From Siphonodentalium dalli (Eukaryota > Mollusca > Scaphopoda > Gadilida > Siphonodentaliidae): DNA of 64,000 bases. Numbering within the stretch: the first letter of the stretch is position 1; the number at the start of each line of letters is the position of its first letter. The notes under the pieces are model-generated. The model saw nothing but the letters and a program-made list of their open reading frames with translations. It did not search any database and had not been told where the DNA came from. Positions 10,830 through 22,333 of the stretch are shown here, piece by piece. The position numbers and the translations under genes were made by a program. The stretch lies in assembly GCA_032622095.1 (NCBI GenBank), contig CP136062.1, positions 15,467,710 through 15,531,709 of the forward strand, in the 5' to 3' direction.

Positions 10830-12029
10830 TTGCAAATGTCCGTAATATTTCCTGTAAGTGTTTTCGTTGTGATGCTGGGATTGACCGAGTCGTCTGCTTC
10901 AAGTAGGGCTGATGTATATGATTTTATCAGGAATCGGAGCAGAACGGAGTTAATTCCGGTGGAGAACGACGACCATCCGATGGTTGTGGGCATGTCTGCA
11001 AATCTGGCAAGTGTTAACATTCTGAACGAGGTAGAACAGTATATCTCGGTCGACATATTCCTCTCAATGCGCTGGAGAAATGAACTAATTCGCTGGGACC
11101 CGTCGCAGTTTGGAAATGTGACGTCCATTTTTGTTCCTTTGGATGGTATTTGGACACCAGATATAGGGCCGATGTACACATATGGACATCACTCTGGTTT
11201 GAACCTGTCTGACAAAAAATATCTGTTGATTCAACATACTGGAGATACGTTCTGGTACCCAAGCGGGCAAATAACAACTTACTGTCCGATTAATACAGCT
11301 TATTTCCCTTTCGATGTACAAGAATGCACATTAATATTCGGATCTTGGAATTTTGATAGCCGTACCATCAATATTTATCTTGATGAGGACTTCTCAAATG
11401 AAACATCTTTCTATCGGAACAACTCAGAATGGAAAATAGAGGGAATATCGTCTACACTTAACACGGAAACTAAACACAGAGGTTTCACATATCCCTGGAT
11501 TTTGTTTACGATAAAGCTAGAGCGACGTTCAACAATAATAATTATCAACACAATAGCTCCCATTCTTATCTTATCGATAGTGAACATCGGTTTGTTCAGG
11601 GTTCGTCCAGAAACAACCGATAAAGTCGCGTGTGCCCTTACCATCTTGCTGTCATTTTCCGTTGTTATGAGCTACATATCGACGTCATTTCCACGGAACG
11701 GAGAACGTGTGCCTTATCTCACGATATATGTAGGTTGTGTGTACATCATGAGTTCGACGATAGTATTGCTTACGGCCATGACAGCATCGCTTTCAAATCG
11801 CACAGGCGAAGTGCCCAAATGTTGCATCGCTATTAAAGAATGGACGAAGAAGAAACCCAGAATAAATAATGAAGACGCTTGTGACGACGGGTCTGTGGAT
11901 AAACAGATGTCTAAAATCACGTGGCATGGTATATCAAGGACAGTTGACGCTCTTTTCTTTTGGATTTTCGCTCTCACTTTCGCGGCTGGTACACTGTTAT
12001 ATTTCTGTGTTGCTAGCCTGGTCACATAA
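10830..12029 (+). CDS. Cys-loop ligand-gated ion channel subunit, nicotinic acetylcholine receptor-like (non-alpha type)
   Basis: A single uninterrupted 399-residue frame encodes a pentameric ligand-gated channel subunit of the plasma membrane. A signal peptide covers residues 1-~23. The extracellular domain follows, with the WTPD motif (108-111), the GSWNFDS loop B segment (171-177) and the Cys-loop C152-C166 with exactly 13 residues between. M1 is about 234-256, M2 265-285, M3 296-320 and M4 371-396. The M3-M4 loop is only ~50 residues, so the protein is shorter than most nicotinic subunits (450-500). There is no Pro-Ala-Arg before M2, so a cation channel is more likely than an anion channel; the residue before Lys265 is Asp264 where Glu is usual. 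Loop C (about 199-219) lacks the vicinal cysteine pair of alpha subunits, so it probably does not form the principal acetylcholine face. Sequons occur at N35, N96, N125, N190 and N197. The first ATG (10830) is used; Met3 is an alternative. The absence of introns suggests retroposition, as seen in expanded lophotrochozoan receptor families. The ligand is not known. Confidence 0.93.
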   Translation: MQMSVIFPVSVFVVMLGLTESSASSRADVYDFIRNRSRTELIPVENDDHPMVVGMSANLASVNILNEVEQYISVDIFLSMRWRNELIRWDPSQFGNVTSIFVPLDGIWTPDIGPMYTYGHHSGLNLSDKKYLLIQHTGDTFWYPSGQITTYCPINTAYFPFDVQECTLIFGSWNFDSRTINIYLDEDFSNETSFYRNNSEWKIEGISSTLNTETKHRGFTYPWILFTIKLERRSTIIIINTIAPILILSIVNIGLFRVRPETTDKVACALTILLSFSVVMSYISTSFPRNGERVPYLTIYVGCVYIMSSTIVLLTAMTASLSNRTGEVPKCCIAIKEWTKKKPRINNEDACDDGSVDKQMSKITWHGISRTVDALFFWIFALTFAAGTLLYFCVASLVT

Positions 12030-12232
12030 ATCAGAATATAGTTTATTCCGTAACAATTCAATGTGTAATACAGAGGTAACAAGTTAACAAACAGAAAGTA
12101 AAATGTGAGATACCGTGCACGTGAACTCACCGCGAGATCAATGTACTGCCCGATCAATGCTGAGTGTGCTCCATTTGATGTACATGCTAAAACGCAAAAA
12201 CTCAACGATGTGTCAAAAACATGATGGTTGTA

Positions 12233-12238
12233 AATAAA
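12233..12238 (+). promoter_or_regulatory. Candidate polyadenylation signal of the receptor gene
   Basis: AATAAA lies 204 bp after the receptor stop codon, on the same strand, and is the first good hexamer downstream. Cleavage would fall about 12,250-12,265, just before the minisatellite. Confidence 0.55.
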
Positions 12239-12290
12239 ACTGGCTATGGAAGGACACGAGGGGCTCAAACTGGAATGTGCAACATGCAGT

Positions 12291-12801
12291 TCTCAAACCG
12301 GCTTTACTTTCGTTGGACTATAACAGTAGATATGAATTTTAGTTCTCAAACCGCCTTTACTTTCGATGGACTATAACAGCAGATATGGACGCCTTTACTT
12401 TCGTTGGACTATAACAGTGGATATGGATTATAACAGTAGATGTGGGCTATAACAGTATAGATATGGACAATAGTTCTTAAAACGCCTTTACTTTCGTTGG
12501 ACTATAACATAAGATATGGACGCCTTTACTTTCATTGGACTGTAACAGAAGATATGGATTATAACAGTAGATATGGACTATAACAGTAGATACGGAATGT
12601 AGTTCTCAAACCGGCTTTACTTTCGTTGGACTATAACAGAAGATATGGACGCCATTACTTTCGTTGGACTATAACAGAATATATGGACGCCTTTACATTA
12701 GTTGGATTATAACAGTGGATATGGATTATAACAGTAGTATGGGCTTTAACAGTAGATATGGACTGTAGTTCTTAAACCGCCTTTACCTTCGTTGGACTAT
12801 A
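12291..12801. repeat. Minisatellite with CTTTACTTTCGTTGGACTAT motif
   Basis: Irregular tandem units built from CGCCTTTACTTTCGTTGGAC, TATAACAGTAGATATGGA and TTCTCAAACCG blocks. The blocks are reused in different orders, giving roughly ten copies of the longer motif. The array starts about 50 bp after the receptor's predicted poly(A) signal. Confidence 0.8.
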
Positions 12802-14404
12802 AGGTCAGAATCGGCATCTCCAGTTTATACCAAGTTTGAACTACTAAAACCCATTTAGTAGTAAAACCAAGTTTTACTCCACCTCTAGGACGACATAGAT
12901 TTGGTCGATTTCGCTTCCTGTGGACCACACTTGTCCAATTGCAAGGATAGGAGGCGTGGTCTGTCTGTTTATTATCGCTACTTGTCAATGCATTGTCAGG
13001 TCACGCGACCTGTTGTCGCTATATAATCTACTAATCAGAGTCGTTATTTCGTGGGAATCTGGATTCAGAATCCGAATCCGATTACGGGGACGGGGATATA
13101 TATAGAATAGTCATTTATTAAAGTGACATGTGTTACAAGCATATAATAAATTCACCACATACAGGTGATAGAATATATGTGTGTATATAACATTTCAATA
13201 TAACACCCGGCCATCGAGGCCTATATGTCACTATGAGGATGGAATATTTTTCTATGCTGATTGCGCAGCTGGAGGGAAATCATCCACTCTTTTTTGACAA
13301 AACTTGTTGTCTGACTTTGTAACATTTAAATAGGTATTTGCCAAAAGGGATGTGAAGTCTGTCAACAAGGATAATCAGAAGTTGATATAATTCCCGATTC
13401 TAGGTCAGATTTTGAAATCCACGTGGCCTCCGATACTATGTTTAATGTTCTCCCAGCGTCAAACATGGCTCATGTATTTGACACAAGTATCATTAATTTT
13501 GTATCTTATATTTATAATGTTCATGTTTGTTGTGAAATTCATGCTTTTCTTCTATGTGTATATACATGGCACCTTTTTTCAAGTTAAAGTGTGTTTATTG
13601 ATGATGGCAAGAATTTCTAACAGCTCTAGATCTCCTTAATCAAATTCCGTTGTGAACACACGCAACTTGTCAGTAACTGTTGTACAGGGACATGGCGACA
13701 GGGGTACAATTTGGTACAATTGTCTTAGCTGTACAGTCATTCATACGTGAGGAAAGTCAGGATTCTTTTGACTAACTATTCCAAATAATGATACGTACAA
13801 GCCAGCAAACGCAACAAACAAACCAGATTTTAAACAAATACATATACAAACTTATGACTAACTCGGGGGAGGGGGTGGCCGGTGATCTGTATTATGTTCA
13901 ACTTGTTTTGGTAGTCATGTTGCTTTGCCATTACTAATTATTATTTTTCAGTGTAATAACATATAGGACCCTTACGTGAGTCAGCACTTGTCCTCCAATC
14001 ACATTGTCTGTATAAACAAATGTATGTGTTATGTATCGTGTGTTATCTAATTTTGACAAATAAATATGTTTAAACTAAAATTTTGTACATTTCCAGCAGT
14101 TGGATATTCTATGCCTGACACATCATTCGTTGGACAATAATTTGGCACCATATATAGGTTGGAATTGTTCTCATTGTTTGATTTTTCAACCAGTAAAAGT
14201 TGGTAATTTTCCAATCTTAGGGTGTATCAGGTTGGATATTTCCAAGGGGGTGGAAATGGAATTCTGCGAACCTACGAGTTTGATGTTTAGTTCAAGGGTG
14301 GGGGTGCAGTTGTACAAATATATACATGGAGAATAATCTTATTCAAAGTAATAATTTTTACAAATATTATATCCAAATTGACAACACACACCGTCATTCT
14401 TATA
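12802..14404. other. No gene recognised
   Basis: No exon or RNA gene could be supported. From about 14,320 to 14,404 the sequence is the left part of a dispersed repeat whose uninterrupted copy is at about 42,165-42,450; Helitron 1 splits it. Confidence 0.45.
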
Positions 14405-17131
14405 TCTATATCTATATTTGCGAATGTCTGTCTGTCTGTCTGTCTGTCTGTGTTCTATAGAAATTCACAGGGGACCATCTAGATGATGCCAATGGGGTCT
14501 ACTAGGAGTAGCTTTTCACGAGAAAGATAATGGTCGGGGTTAGAATTTTATAAAGTGACGCCGTTGTTGTCAGGGGCAGAAAAGGGGAGGGGCAGAAAAA
14601 GAATTTGTCGCCGATTGCCACCAAACTTATATATAATCATCCCCATAATATGAGGAATCTAATGGCGTGGTTTAAATATGCAAAAGTCGCGCCGTTCGCG
14701 TCAGGGGTGCCCGGAAGGGGGGGGGGGCAGATTTTTTTCCTGTCGCCGATTGCCACGAAACTTACATATAATCATCCCCATGATATGAAGAATCCAACGG
14801 TGTGGTTTAAATATGTCAAAAGTGGCGTCGTTTGAGTCAGGGATGAACGGAAGGGGAGAGGGGCACCAAAATTGATAAATCTAATTTTAGCGCCGATTTC
14901 CACCAAATTGATATATATTCTTCTTCATGATACAAGGAATCTAATTGTGCGATTTAACAACGCCAAATTGTTGTTTTTGGATGAGAGATTGGGAGGGGGT
15001 GGGGACTAAATTTGATAATAAGTCGCCGATATTGCCACCACACTTATACAAAATCATTCCCATGGTATGAGGAGTCTGATGGTGTGGCTTTTATCTGTCA
15101 AATGTGGCCTCATTCGAGTCAGGATTGCATTGAAAGGGACAGGGGCACCAAAATTGATGCACAATTTTTTTAGCGCCAATTTCCACCAAATTCATACACG
15201 TTCTTATCCATGATACGAGGAATCTAATCGTGATTTAAAAACGCCATAGTGGTGCTGTGAGAGATGGAGAGGGGATGGATTGGCACCAAATTTGATAAAA
15301 AAAATTGTTTAGTCGCCGATTATCATCAAACTTATAAACAATCATCTCCATGATATCAGGATTGTAATCGTGTGGTTTAAGGATGTCACAAGTGGGGCCA
15401 TTCGAGTCAGTGGTGTATAGAGATGAGAGGGACACAAAAAATTATATCGATATGTTTAGTGCCGATTTCCACCAGATTGATACATATTCTTCTCCGTGAT
15501 ACGAGGAATCTTATCGTGTGGTTTAGATACACCAAATTGGTGCCATATGGGTGAGAGATATCGGGACCTTAAATTTGATACGAATTTGTATTCTCGCCAA
15601 TTTTCACCAATTTCATATATATCCATCTCTAATCTCTAATGAGTCTTAGTGTGTGCAGCTTGAGTCCGAAATAGGGACGGGAGGGTCACCAAAACGGATA
15701 CAAAATATTTTTAGTACCAATTACCATCAAATTCAGACACGTTCTTCTCAAATGATACAAGAAATAAAATCGTGCTGTCTGTCTGTCTTTTTGTCTGTCT
15801 GTGTGCGTTCTATATATAACTTCACACGGTACAATCGAGATGGCACCAAGGCGTTCTAAGGGGGGTAGCTTTTTACAAGGAAGATAATGGTGCGGGTTAA
15901 AATTTTCTAAAATGACGCTGTTGGTGGGTGAGGATATTTAAAAAATATGGTGAAATAGTTTTGTCGCTGATTTCCACCAAACGAATACATAATCACCTTC
16001 GCAATATGGCGTTGTTCGAGTCAGCGTTGCATCAACAATTGATTAAATAAACCAAATTCCCCAAAATTCATACACGTTTTTCTCTAATGATATACCATGA
16101 ATTAAATCACATTTGGTGTCGTTTGCGTCACGGATGGCGAGCGGATATGCACTATCATTGATAAGATTGCTATTCGCCGATATCCGCATATAAGTTATAT
16201 ACAGTCACCAGGCCATCTCCATATCATTTTAAGTAGTTGGGCGTTCACATTTCATAATCCCGACATATGGTGACCCACATAAGTCACTTGAACAATTATA
16301 TATTCTTAACAGTCATATTTATATGGGAATGGCAATCAAAGCATTCACACAATGATCTAGCAAAAAGAGATAACTAGAAGAAGCATTAAACGTATATTTA
16401 TCATTCTATTGAAGTAATTTGAAGAGATATATATATTCGTGCAAACTGAGAGACCTCGAACCGTCAGAGTATTGCATAGATATAATAACAAAATTTAGTC
16501 TGTTCCATTCAATACAGTTTCCACAAAAAGTTACAATTTGTCAAGAGATATGGAAGGCCTGTTCAAAAATAGTGGTCACAGTGTGCAGTCAAATATAGTT
16601 TCTTCTGATATACAAGAAAATTCAGTTAGTAGCACAAAACTTTTTCAGGATTTTACCAATACTGACATCTGACAAGGGTTAGCCAATATATAGCACCATG
16701 AACAGAGGAGCACCTGGAAATTTCTTTGAAACATCTGTATCTTCATGGATATATGATAGCCACGTGTCCTCGAGATCTTAGTCCAACCCACTAGATTTAT
16801 TGATACATCTCAATATGTAAAACCCAATTATCATCTTGTATCGAACTAATGTGTATATGATGTTCATGTATCATATTATAATGTCTAATGTATACGCAGT
16901 TGTAAATAAATACTTCATTATTGGTGGAGCAGATTAATCGCGATAAACAGAATGACAATTGACAAGGTGACCACTACTTATATTCCATGACTGTAATAAT
17001 CATGTTTTGTGATGCTATTTGAATATACAATTTATGAGAAAACGTATAACAATTTAAGCAAGAGCATTCTCTATTCCCAACAAATATCCACAGCATACAT
17101 TAACCTGGGCAACGCCGGGTAACCCTGCTAG
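14405..17131 (+). mobile_element. Helitron 1 (non-autonomous)
   Basis: Starts TCTATATCTATATTTGCG, followed at once by a TCTG microsatellite. It ends with the bulged hairpin ACCTGGGCAACGCCGGGT (17103-17120) about ten bases before a terminal CTAG (17128-17131). It sits between A (14404) and T (17132). The paralogous empty site at 42,165-42,300 joins those flanks directly (CTTGTA then TATTAATTAAAT), which proves insertion at A^T without target duplication, the Helitron mode. No Rep/helicase frame is present. Length 2727 bp. Confidence 0.9.
14600..15960. repeat. Alternating ~130/150-bp internal repeats of Helitron 1
   Basis: Units begin near CGCCGATTGCCACCAAACTT (type A) or GCGCCGATTTCCACCAAATT (type B) and continue with ATGATATGAGGAATCTAAT and GTGTGGTTTAAA. 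Starts at about 14,610, 14,742, 14,892, 15,023, 15,172, 15,316, 15,461 and 15,595 show the two types alternating, a dimeric higher-order pattern. A second copy of the element's head (TCTG microsatellite plus the following ~120 bp) lies at about 15,775-15,935. Confidence 0.75.
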
Positions 17132-17372
17132 TATTAATTAAATGCAGTGACTCTCGGTGGCGAAATCGTTTTCGTTAGTTCATCGCCAATAGATGCGTCC
17201 CGAATCGAGTAGTAAATATTTACATTTGAGCGTAGTTCGGACGATGTTTTCTATGGAGTGATATGGTCGATTTGCTTCTAGTAGAATGATACATTCCTCC
17301 AGTTGGCATAGCGCCTGGATACTAAATTATCGGTTTCACGCACCCGAACAAGTACATAATATGTCTTTAAGT

Positions 17373-17850
17373 GATCATATTCCACCAGTACAAAATCTGG
17401 GAACTTTTTGATGTTCTGATCCGTTCTGACAGGGAACTTTATAACATTGAACAAACAAGACTGGGGATATATTTCTTTGTTAATACTTGTTCCTCAATAA
17501 TCTACTTCACAACAGGGGATCGTCCCAGCTCACGATTGCATGCTTTTCTGTGATTTTTGTGAGTCGATATCACAATAAACATTAAATTAATTACCCAGGA
17601 GAAATTCCATAACTGTAAGCGCGCAAAGCAAAATCACTCACAAGGTCACTTAAATCACTCACAAAGTCACTCACAAAGTCACTTAAATCGTGACATTTCG
17701 AATTGGGACCTTTCACTTAGAGTGAAGTACATTATTAAGGAACAGGTAATAACTAAGAAATATATTCCCCGCGTTATTTTTATAACTTTATACGGTTCCC
17801 TGTCATAACTTCAAAAAGTTCCCAAGGTTTTGTACTGGTGGAATATGATC
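17373..17850. repeat. Foldback element, 478 bp
   Basis: GATCATATTCCACCAGTACA at the left end and its complement at the right (TGTACTGGTGGAATATGATC) begin arms of roughly 70 bp. The arms also include GGGAACTTTTTGA and CAGGGAAC. The middle holds a run of CACTCACAAAGT repeats (17,630-17,690). No transposase was seen. Confidence 0.75.
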
Positions 17851-19322
17851 TCTGCGGGCTAAAATATCGATTGGAGATTTATTACACGCTTGTTCCTATA
17901 GAAATACAGTGTTATTGCTGTTCCATATTTACAAATCCGTACGTTCCATACGCATCTCGTTGACGTAAAATGACGTTCGCCTCAACCATGAAACTGGAAC
18001 TATTTAAATAAAAGAATCATCACACATAACAAACACGCCTCTCGTTCTATCCTTCCGCGACAGCACTCGTGCCGTATCCAAACCCATTTACACATCGTGT
18101 CTTTCTGTGTATTCATGGCATGATCTACGCAGTTCCGTATTCTTGAATCAACTTTGAAATGCTGGTGGGTTTTGCACATTTCGGAGATCCTGAGTGTCAT
18201 TTTTCTCGAAACCATGCGACAGTGACCAATTCAGCCATATTACAAGGATTGTGTTCTATGGTTTATTGTCATGGTTTAGCTATGTGGTGTTTATAAGAAT
18301 AACAAATTTAGACTGCTGAAATAACACATAAGATCTTTATTCAATGACACAGAGCAAGATGAAAATAAATACAAATTCACAATATACAACATGTATATAA
18401 ATACACATTCATAACATACTTCATGTATTGATATAGAATCCAACTTTAAAAAATAGAATCTATCGTCCAAACTCGTGTCATAAGATTGTTCTGAGAAACA
18501 GCATAATTAAATGCACCCAAAATATATGTCTGCTATTAACACCATTCTAACAGCATAATTAAATGCACCTTATGTATATATGTCGTCTATCAACACCATT
18601 CTAAGACTATAATTATGACGCTAATTCGATCGACAATATCATTTTAATATATAACCATGTGAGGGTGTCATTACTCCTCACGACCCCCCCCCCCCCCCCC
18701 CCCCCCCCCCCCACCCCAACCCAACCACCGCGTACATGGTAAACGTGATATTCATGCCATCATCTATAGGCGTAATTCATACCACGCTGTTAGCCATCCA
18801 TACCGTCGTCTCCGGGATCCGAATAAGAGCCGGTACGAGATTTAATGGAAACAAATTGTTGTATTTGATGCTTGTTTTTCACAAATCATTCGCGTCACGT
18901 CTGGTTATAATGCACTGTGCCGGAAAATAGATTATTATCCGTCCTTTAACTAACACCATTTCCGATTGGGCAAAAGCCGCCACGTGATAGTCCTGGAAAA
19001 AGTCATATTGGACTCCCGAAAGTCATATTTGACTCCCGACTGTACAATATCACTTTTTTATTGGGACTCCGTGACGTCACGAATTAACTCTATTGCGAAA
19101 TGAATCGGTGAAATTGTGATTATAGCAGACGTTTCACTTCCGCATTGAGTTTTTTTTCTCACTTCCGTGTTTACTTTTCCAAATCATGCTTTCTGATGAT
19201 CAAAATACAGGCTTTTATCAGCTGCTTTTATAGAGAATTAAGTGCCGACAAATACCAAAAATAACCACAAACGTTTTATTCCCAAAATTTAGATAAACAT
19301 ACAGATGGATAATAAAAATATC
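17851..19322. other. No gene recognised; long poly-C tract
   Basis: No supported exon. A run of 29 cytosines at 18684-18712 could form i-motif/G-quadruplex structure and is also a likely sequencing-error site. AGCATAATTAAATGCACC occurs twice near 18,510 and 18,551. A TGACGTCA octamer is at 19072-19079. Confidence 0.4.
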
Positions 19323-19430
19323 ATTATACAATGTTGTGTTCAGTATGAGTTTTTCTTGTACTCGTCCATGTTGTGGTGAAAACCTGGACTCGTACAAGAA
19401 AAACACATACTGTACACAACATTTTATAAT
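19323..19430. repeat. Foldback, 32-bp arms
   Basis: Left arm 19330-19361 (AATGTTGTGTTCAGTATGAG...) pairs with 19392-19423 with two mismatches. Pairing extends weakly on the outside. The loop is about 30 bp. Confidence 0.7.
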
Positions 19431-19710
19431 AACTATATAGTAATGTACAGCTATATATCGGGACCTTTTCCCTCAACGCGGTAAAGAAAACTGTTTGGTA
19501 GATTACTATTGAGAAACGTGATGAAAATTGATGGTATTCAAGTTTCCTCTGTTAACTATAGCAGTCATTATACATTATTCACCCTGCCCCTTGTTAACTG
19601 GTATTCAGTATTCACCCCCTCTGCCAACTGGCATTCATTATTCACATGCATGCCCCCTCTGTTAACTGGTATTCAATATTCAGCCTCCTTTGTTAGTTGG
19701 TATTCAGTAA

Positions 19711-19920
19711 TCACCCTCAGGATTCGCGGGGTGGGGTGATGCCCTCAACCATTCACCCTCAGGATTCGCGGGGTGGGGTGATGCCCTCAACCATTCACCC
19801 TCAGGATTCGCGGGGTGGGGTGATGCCCTCAACCATTCACCCTCAGGATTCGCGGGGTGGGGTGATGCCCTCAACCATTCACCCTCAGGATTCGCGGGGT
19901 GGGGTGATGTCCTCAACCAT
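19711..19920. repeat. Minisatellite, 42-bp unit, exactly 5 copies
   Basis: TCACCCTCAGGATTCGCGGG begins each unit at 19711, 19753, 19795, 19837 and 19879; one substitution (GATGTCC) is visible in the last. Near-identity indicates recent expansion. It is preceded (19,550-19,710) by degenerate TTAACTGGTATTCA repeats. The 14-codon period keeps frames open on both strands. Confidence 0.9.
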
Positions 19921-20162
19921 ATTGCACAAACTCCGATCATACGTTATATTAAACATTACTGCACAGTTCCTTGAATTGAATACTGGATATCGTGACCCAA
20001 GAATGATTCCAATGGAATAGTGAAGCCAGATTCACTAGTCCCCATACTGTTATATAAACTGCAAGGCATAGTTACGTCCCCTCGCTACGTTGGTTTGACC
20101 ACTGCCACCGCGTATAAAAAGTGTGTTAAACTAAAAAAAATTATTTCAGACTTTAAATTTGT

Positions 20163-20255
20163 TGATTACAATTCATTCTGACGATGTTCCATGAGAATAT
20201 GGACAGACAGGACAGTTCAGTTTCTCAGAATAATGCGGAATGAATTGTAACCAAC
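20163..20255. repeat. Foldback, imperfect copy of the element at 21198
   Basis: ATTACAATTCATTCTG on the left and GGAATGAATTGTAACC on the right enclose GAATATGGACAG and CAGTTCAGTTTCTCAGAAT, as in the copy at 21198-21275. The right arm is interrupted by extra bases. Confidence 0.6.
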
Positions 20256-20910
20256 TAAACTATTAACTGAAATTGCCAATGACACTGTAGCTCAACTTGG
20301 AGAGGGGGTAATATCAATCATTAGTCAATGCAGCGATAAGGAATGCGGACAATTTAAATGTTTAAGTTATAATAGAGGTCACCCCCAAATACCCATATGG
20401 AGTTTGGTGATGATTGGTTCAGGATGTGGCCTTTGTGGTGTGTCAAAGTATTTAGTAACGCAAACAGTAACATCCAAGATGGCTGCCGGTTGCCATGTTT
20501 TTTTGTAACAAAAATCGGTAAAATTTGATAGCTCCCATCTATAGTGGCCATATACATAAGATCATATGAAGTTGGTGACCATTGGATCAGGCAGTGGCAT
20601 ATGTATAGGGTGTACTAACATATTTAGTCATGCAAAGAATAAAATCCAAGATGTCTGCCGATGGTCGGGGGGACTCGATGGCTTCCATCTAGTTGTCACT
20701 CAGAAGATCCATATGAAGTTTGGTGATGATCGGATGTGGGATGTGGCCTGTAGGATGTGCCAAAAGAAATTGTTGACGGACGCACTAATGGAAATACGCA
20801 CACACTGGCGGGCGAACGATGGACACCAACGAACGCTCAAACTTGACCTGATACAAAATGCAAGGTTTCCTTACATTATGTATACGCGATGGCAGTGTTC
20901 AGACCAAGCT

Positions 20911-21135
20911 GCAAAAACAGAGTTCAGTCCCCTCACTACACGATGTCTGCAAAACAGAGTTCAGTCCCCTCGCTACACGATGTCTGCAAAACAGAGTTCA
21001 GTCCCCTCACTACACGATGTCTGCAAAACAGAGATAAGTCCCCTCGCTACACGATGTCTGCAAAACAGAGTTCAGTCCCCTCACTACACGATGTCTGCAA
21101 AACAGAGATCAGTCCCATCGCTACACGATGTCTGA
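20911..21135. repeat. Minisatellite, 37-bp unit, ~6 copies
   Basis: CAAAACAGAGTTCAGTCCCC then TACACGATGTCTG repeats every 37 bp from about 20,911. An inverted, diverged version of the same words (GGGGACTGAACTCTG, GCGAGGGACGGAACTCT) occupies 21,345-21,560, so the two blocks form a loose inverted pair around the foldback at 21198. Confidence 0.8.
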
Positions 21136-21197
21136 ACTCTGTCGGCACGTGCATTTTCTTAATTAAATCGAAAAAAAATTATTGAAGTTTTTAGCCA

Positions 21198-21275
21198 GTT
21201 ACAATTCATTCTGGCTTGATCTAAACCATTTTCAAATGAATATGGACAGTTCAGTTTCTCAGAATGAATTGTAAC
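21198..21275. repeat. Foldback with 16-bp perfect ends
   Basis: GTTACAATTCATTCTG at 21198-21213 is exactly complementary to CAGAATGAATTGTAAC at 21260-21275. The middle matches the copy at 20163-20255, so this is a repeated element rather than a chance hairpin. Confidence 0.7.
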
Positions 21276-21344
21276 CTACAAAAGTCTCAAATAAATAAAT
21301 GCGACATTTCTTCACATTCCGTGTAGGTGCGGGCAGCGGTAAGT

Positions 21345-21560
21345 CCTGCGTATGGGACTGATCCTGCGTAGGGGACTGAACTCTGCGTGGAGCTTGTGTT
21401 CAGACCAGCGTTGCGAGGGACGGAACACTATCTGTCAGACCAGCGTTGCGAGGGACAGACCAGCGTTGCGAGGGACGGAACTCTATCTGTCAGACCAGCG
21501 TAGCAGGGGACGAAACTCTATCTGTCAGACCAGCGTAGTAGGGGGCGGAACTCTACCTTG
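21345..21560. repeat. Tandem CAGACCAGCGTTGCGAGGGA repeats
   Basis: About five units of 33-37 bp containing CAGACCAGCGTTGCGAGGGA and GGAACTCTATCTGT. They look like the diverged reverse complement of the 37-bp array at 20911. Confidence 0.65.
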
Positions 21561-21769
21561 CAGTTTGACTTTTCTACAACACAAACTCCGAGAATGCACA
21601 CACGATAGTTTCTTTTGTCTGATCCGTAACTTTTATGTCCGTAGTGTAACGTCCCTGAAAGAGAACCGAATATTAAATAGACACAGAGCGAAATAACATA
21701 AATAAAAAGTCTATATAAAACAACTATCATCAACAATACATGTAAAAATAGATCGACTTATTTGCATTA

Positions 21770-22130
21770 TTAATAACGCTCCATTAACGATACATTGTAA
21801 CTATGTGACAAAAAACACGTCGCATTTTTGAAACGACTTGCAAATGTAACTGTGTAACCCTTTTTAAACAAGGATGGGTGAAATATTTTCATTTTTGGTA
21901 ACTTTGTGACAAAAAACACGTCGCGTTTTTGAAACGACTTCCTAATGTTATAACTCCAAATGCCAAACAAAAAAATAGGGCGCATTTGTAACCGGGTTAC
22001 TGGTCGGAGCTCACACACGATAAAACGTTGAGTCGACTTGTTAAAAAAAACACGACGAAGTTGTAACCCAGTAACTCTGTTAAAAATGCGTCGTATTTTT
22101 TTCTGCCATATATGTCGTATTCTCACCAAT
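21770..22130. repeat. Degenerate ~120-bp repeats around GTGACAAAAAACACGTCGC
   Basis: GTGACAAAAAACACGTCGC followed by TTTTTGAAACGACTT occurs near 21,806 and 21,906, with further diverged pieces to 22,110. A 148-codon minus-strand frame across it has a repetitive translation and no domain, so it is not called. Confidence 0.55.
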
Positions 22131-22333
22131 ATTTCCAATAGAAAGATCTTTCGATTGGGAACTTGAGTCTTTCGTGTGGAAACTGTGGTAAAATGGGAAG
22201 TATATGAACTCGACAAGTATTTGCATGAACGTACCCCTATAATTTGTTATTTATCTATTAAAAATGAAGCTTGGTGTTGGTATCATGCACTTATAATGGG
22301 TCATTTACATACATAACGAAGTAACGAACTCAC

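Noticed and set aside
13975-14075. Possible further LINE 3'-end relic (ACTTGTCCTCCAATCAC, AAATAAATATGTTTAAAC)
   Set aside because: Only scattered words match the 3' ends at 1,412, 7,955 and 51,755; the AAGTTG stem is missing.
18684-18712. Poly-C tract as a functional feature (also 23488-23507)
   Set aside because: May form unusual structure, but length is unreliable in assemblies and no gene lies nearby; noted only as sequence composition.
21770-22216. 148-codon minus-strand frame
   Set aside because: Lies over degenerate ACACGTCGC repeats and the translation repeats VTGLQLRR/VTRLQMRP-type words; no domain or splice support.
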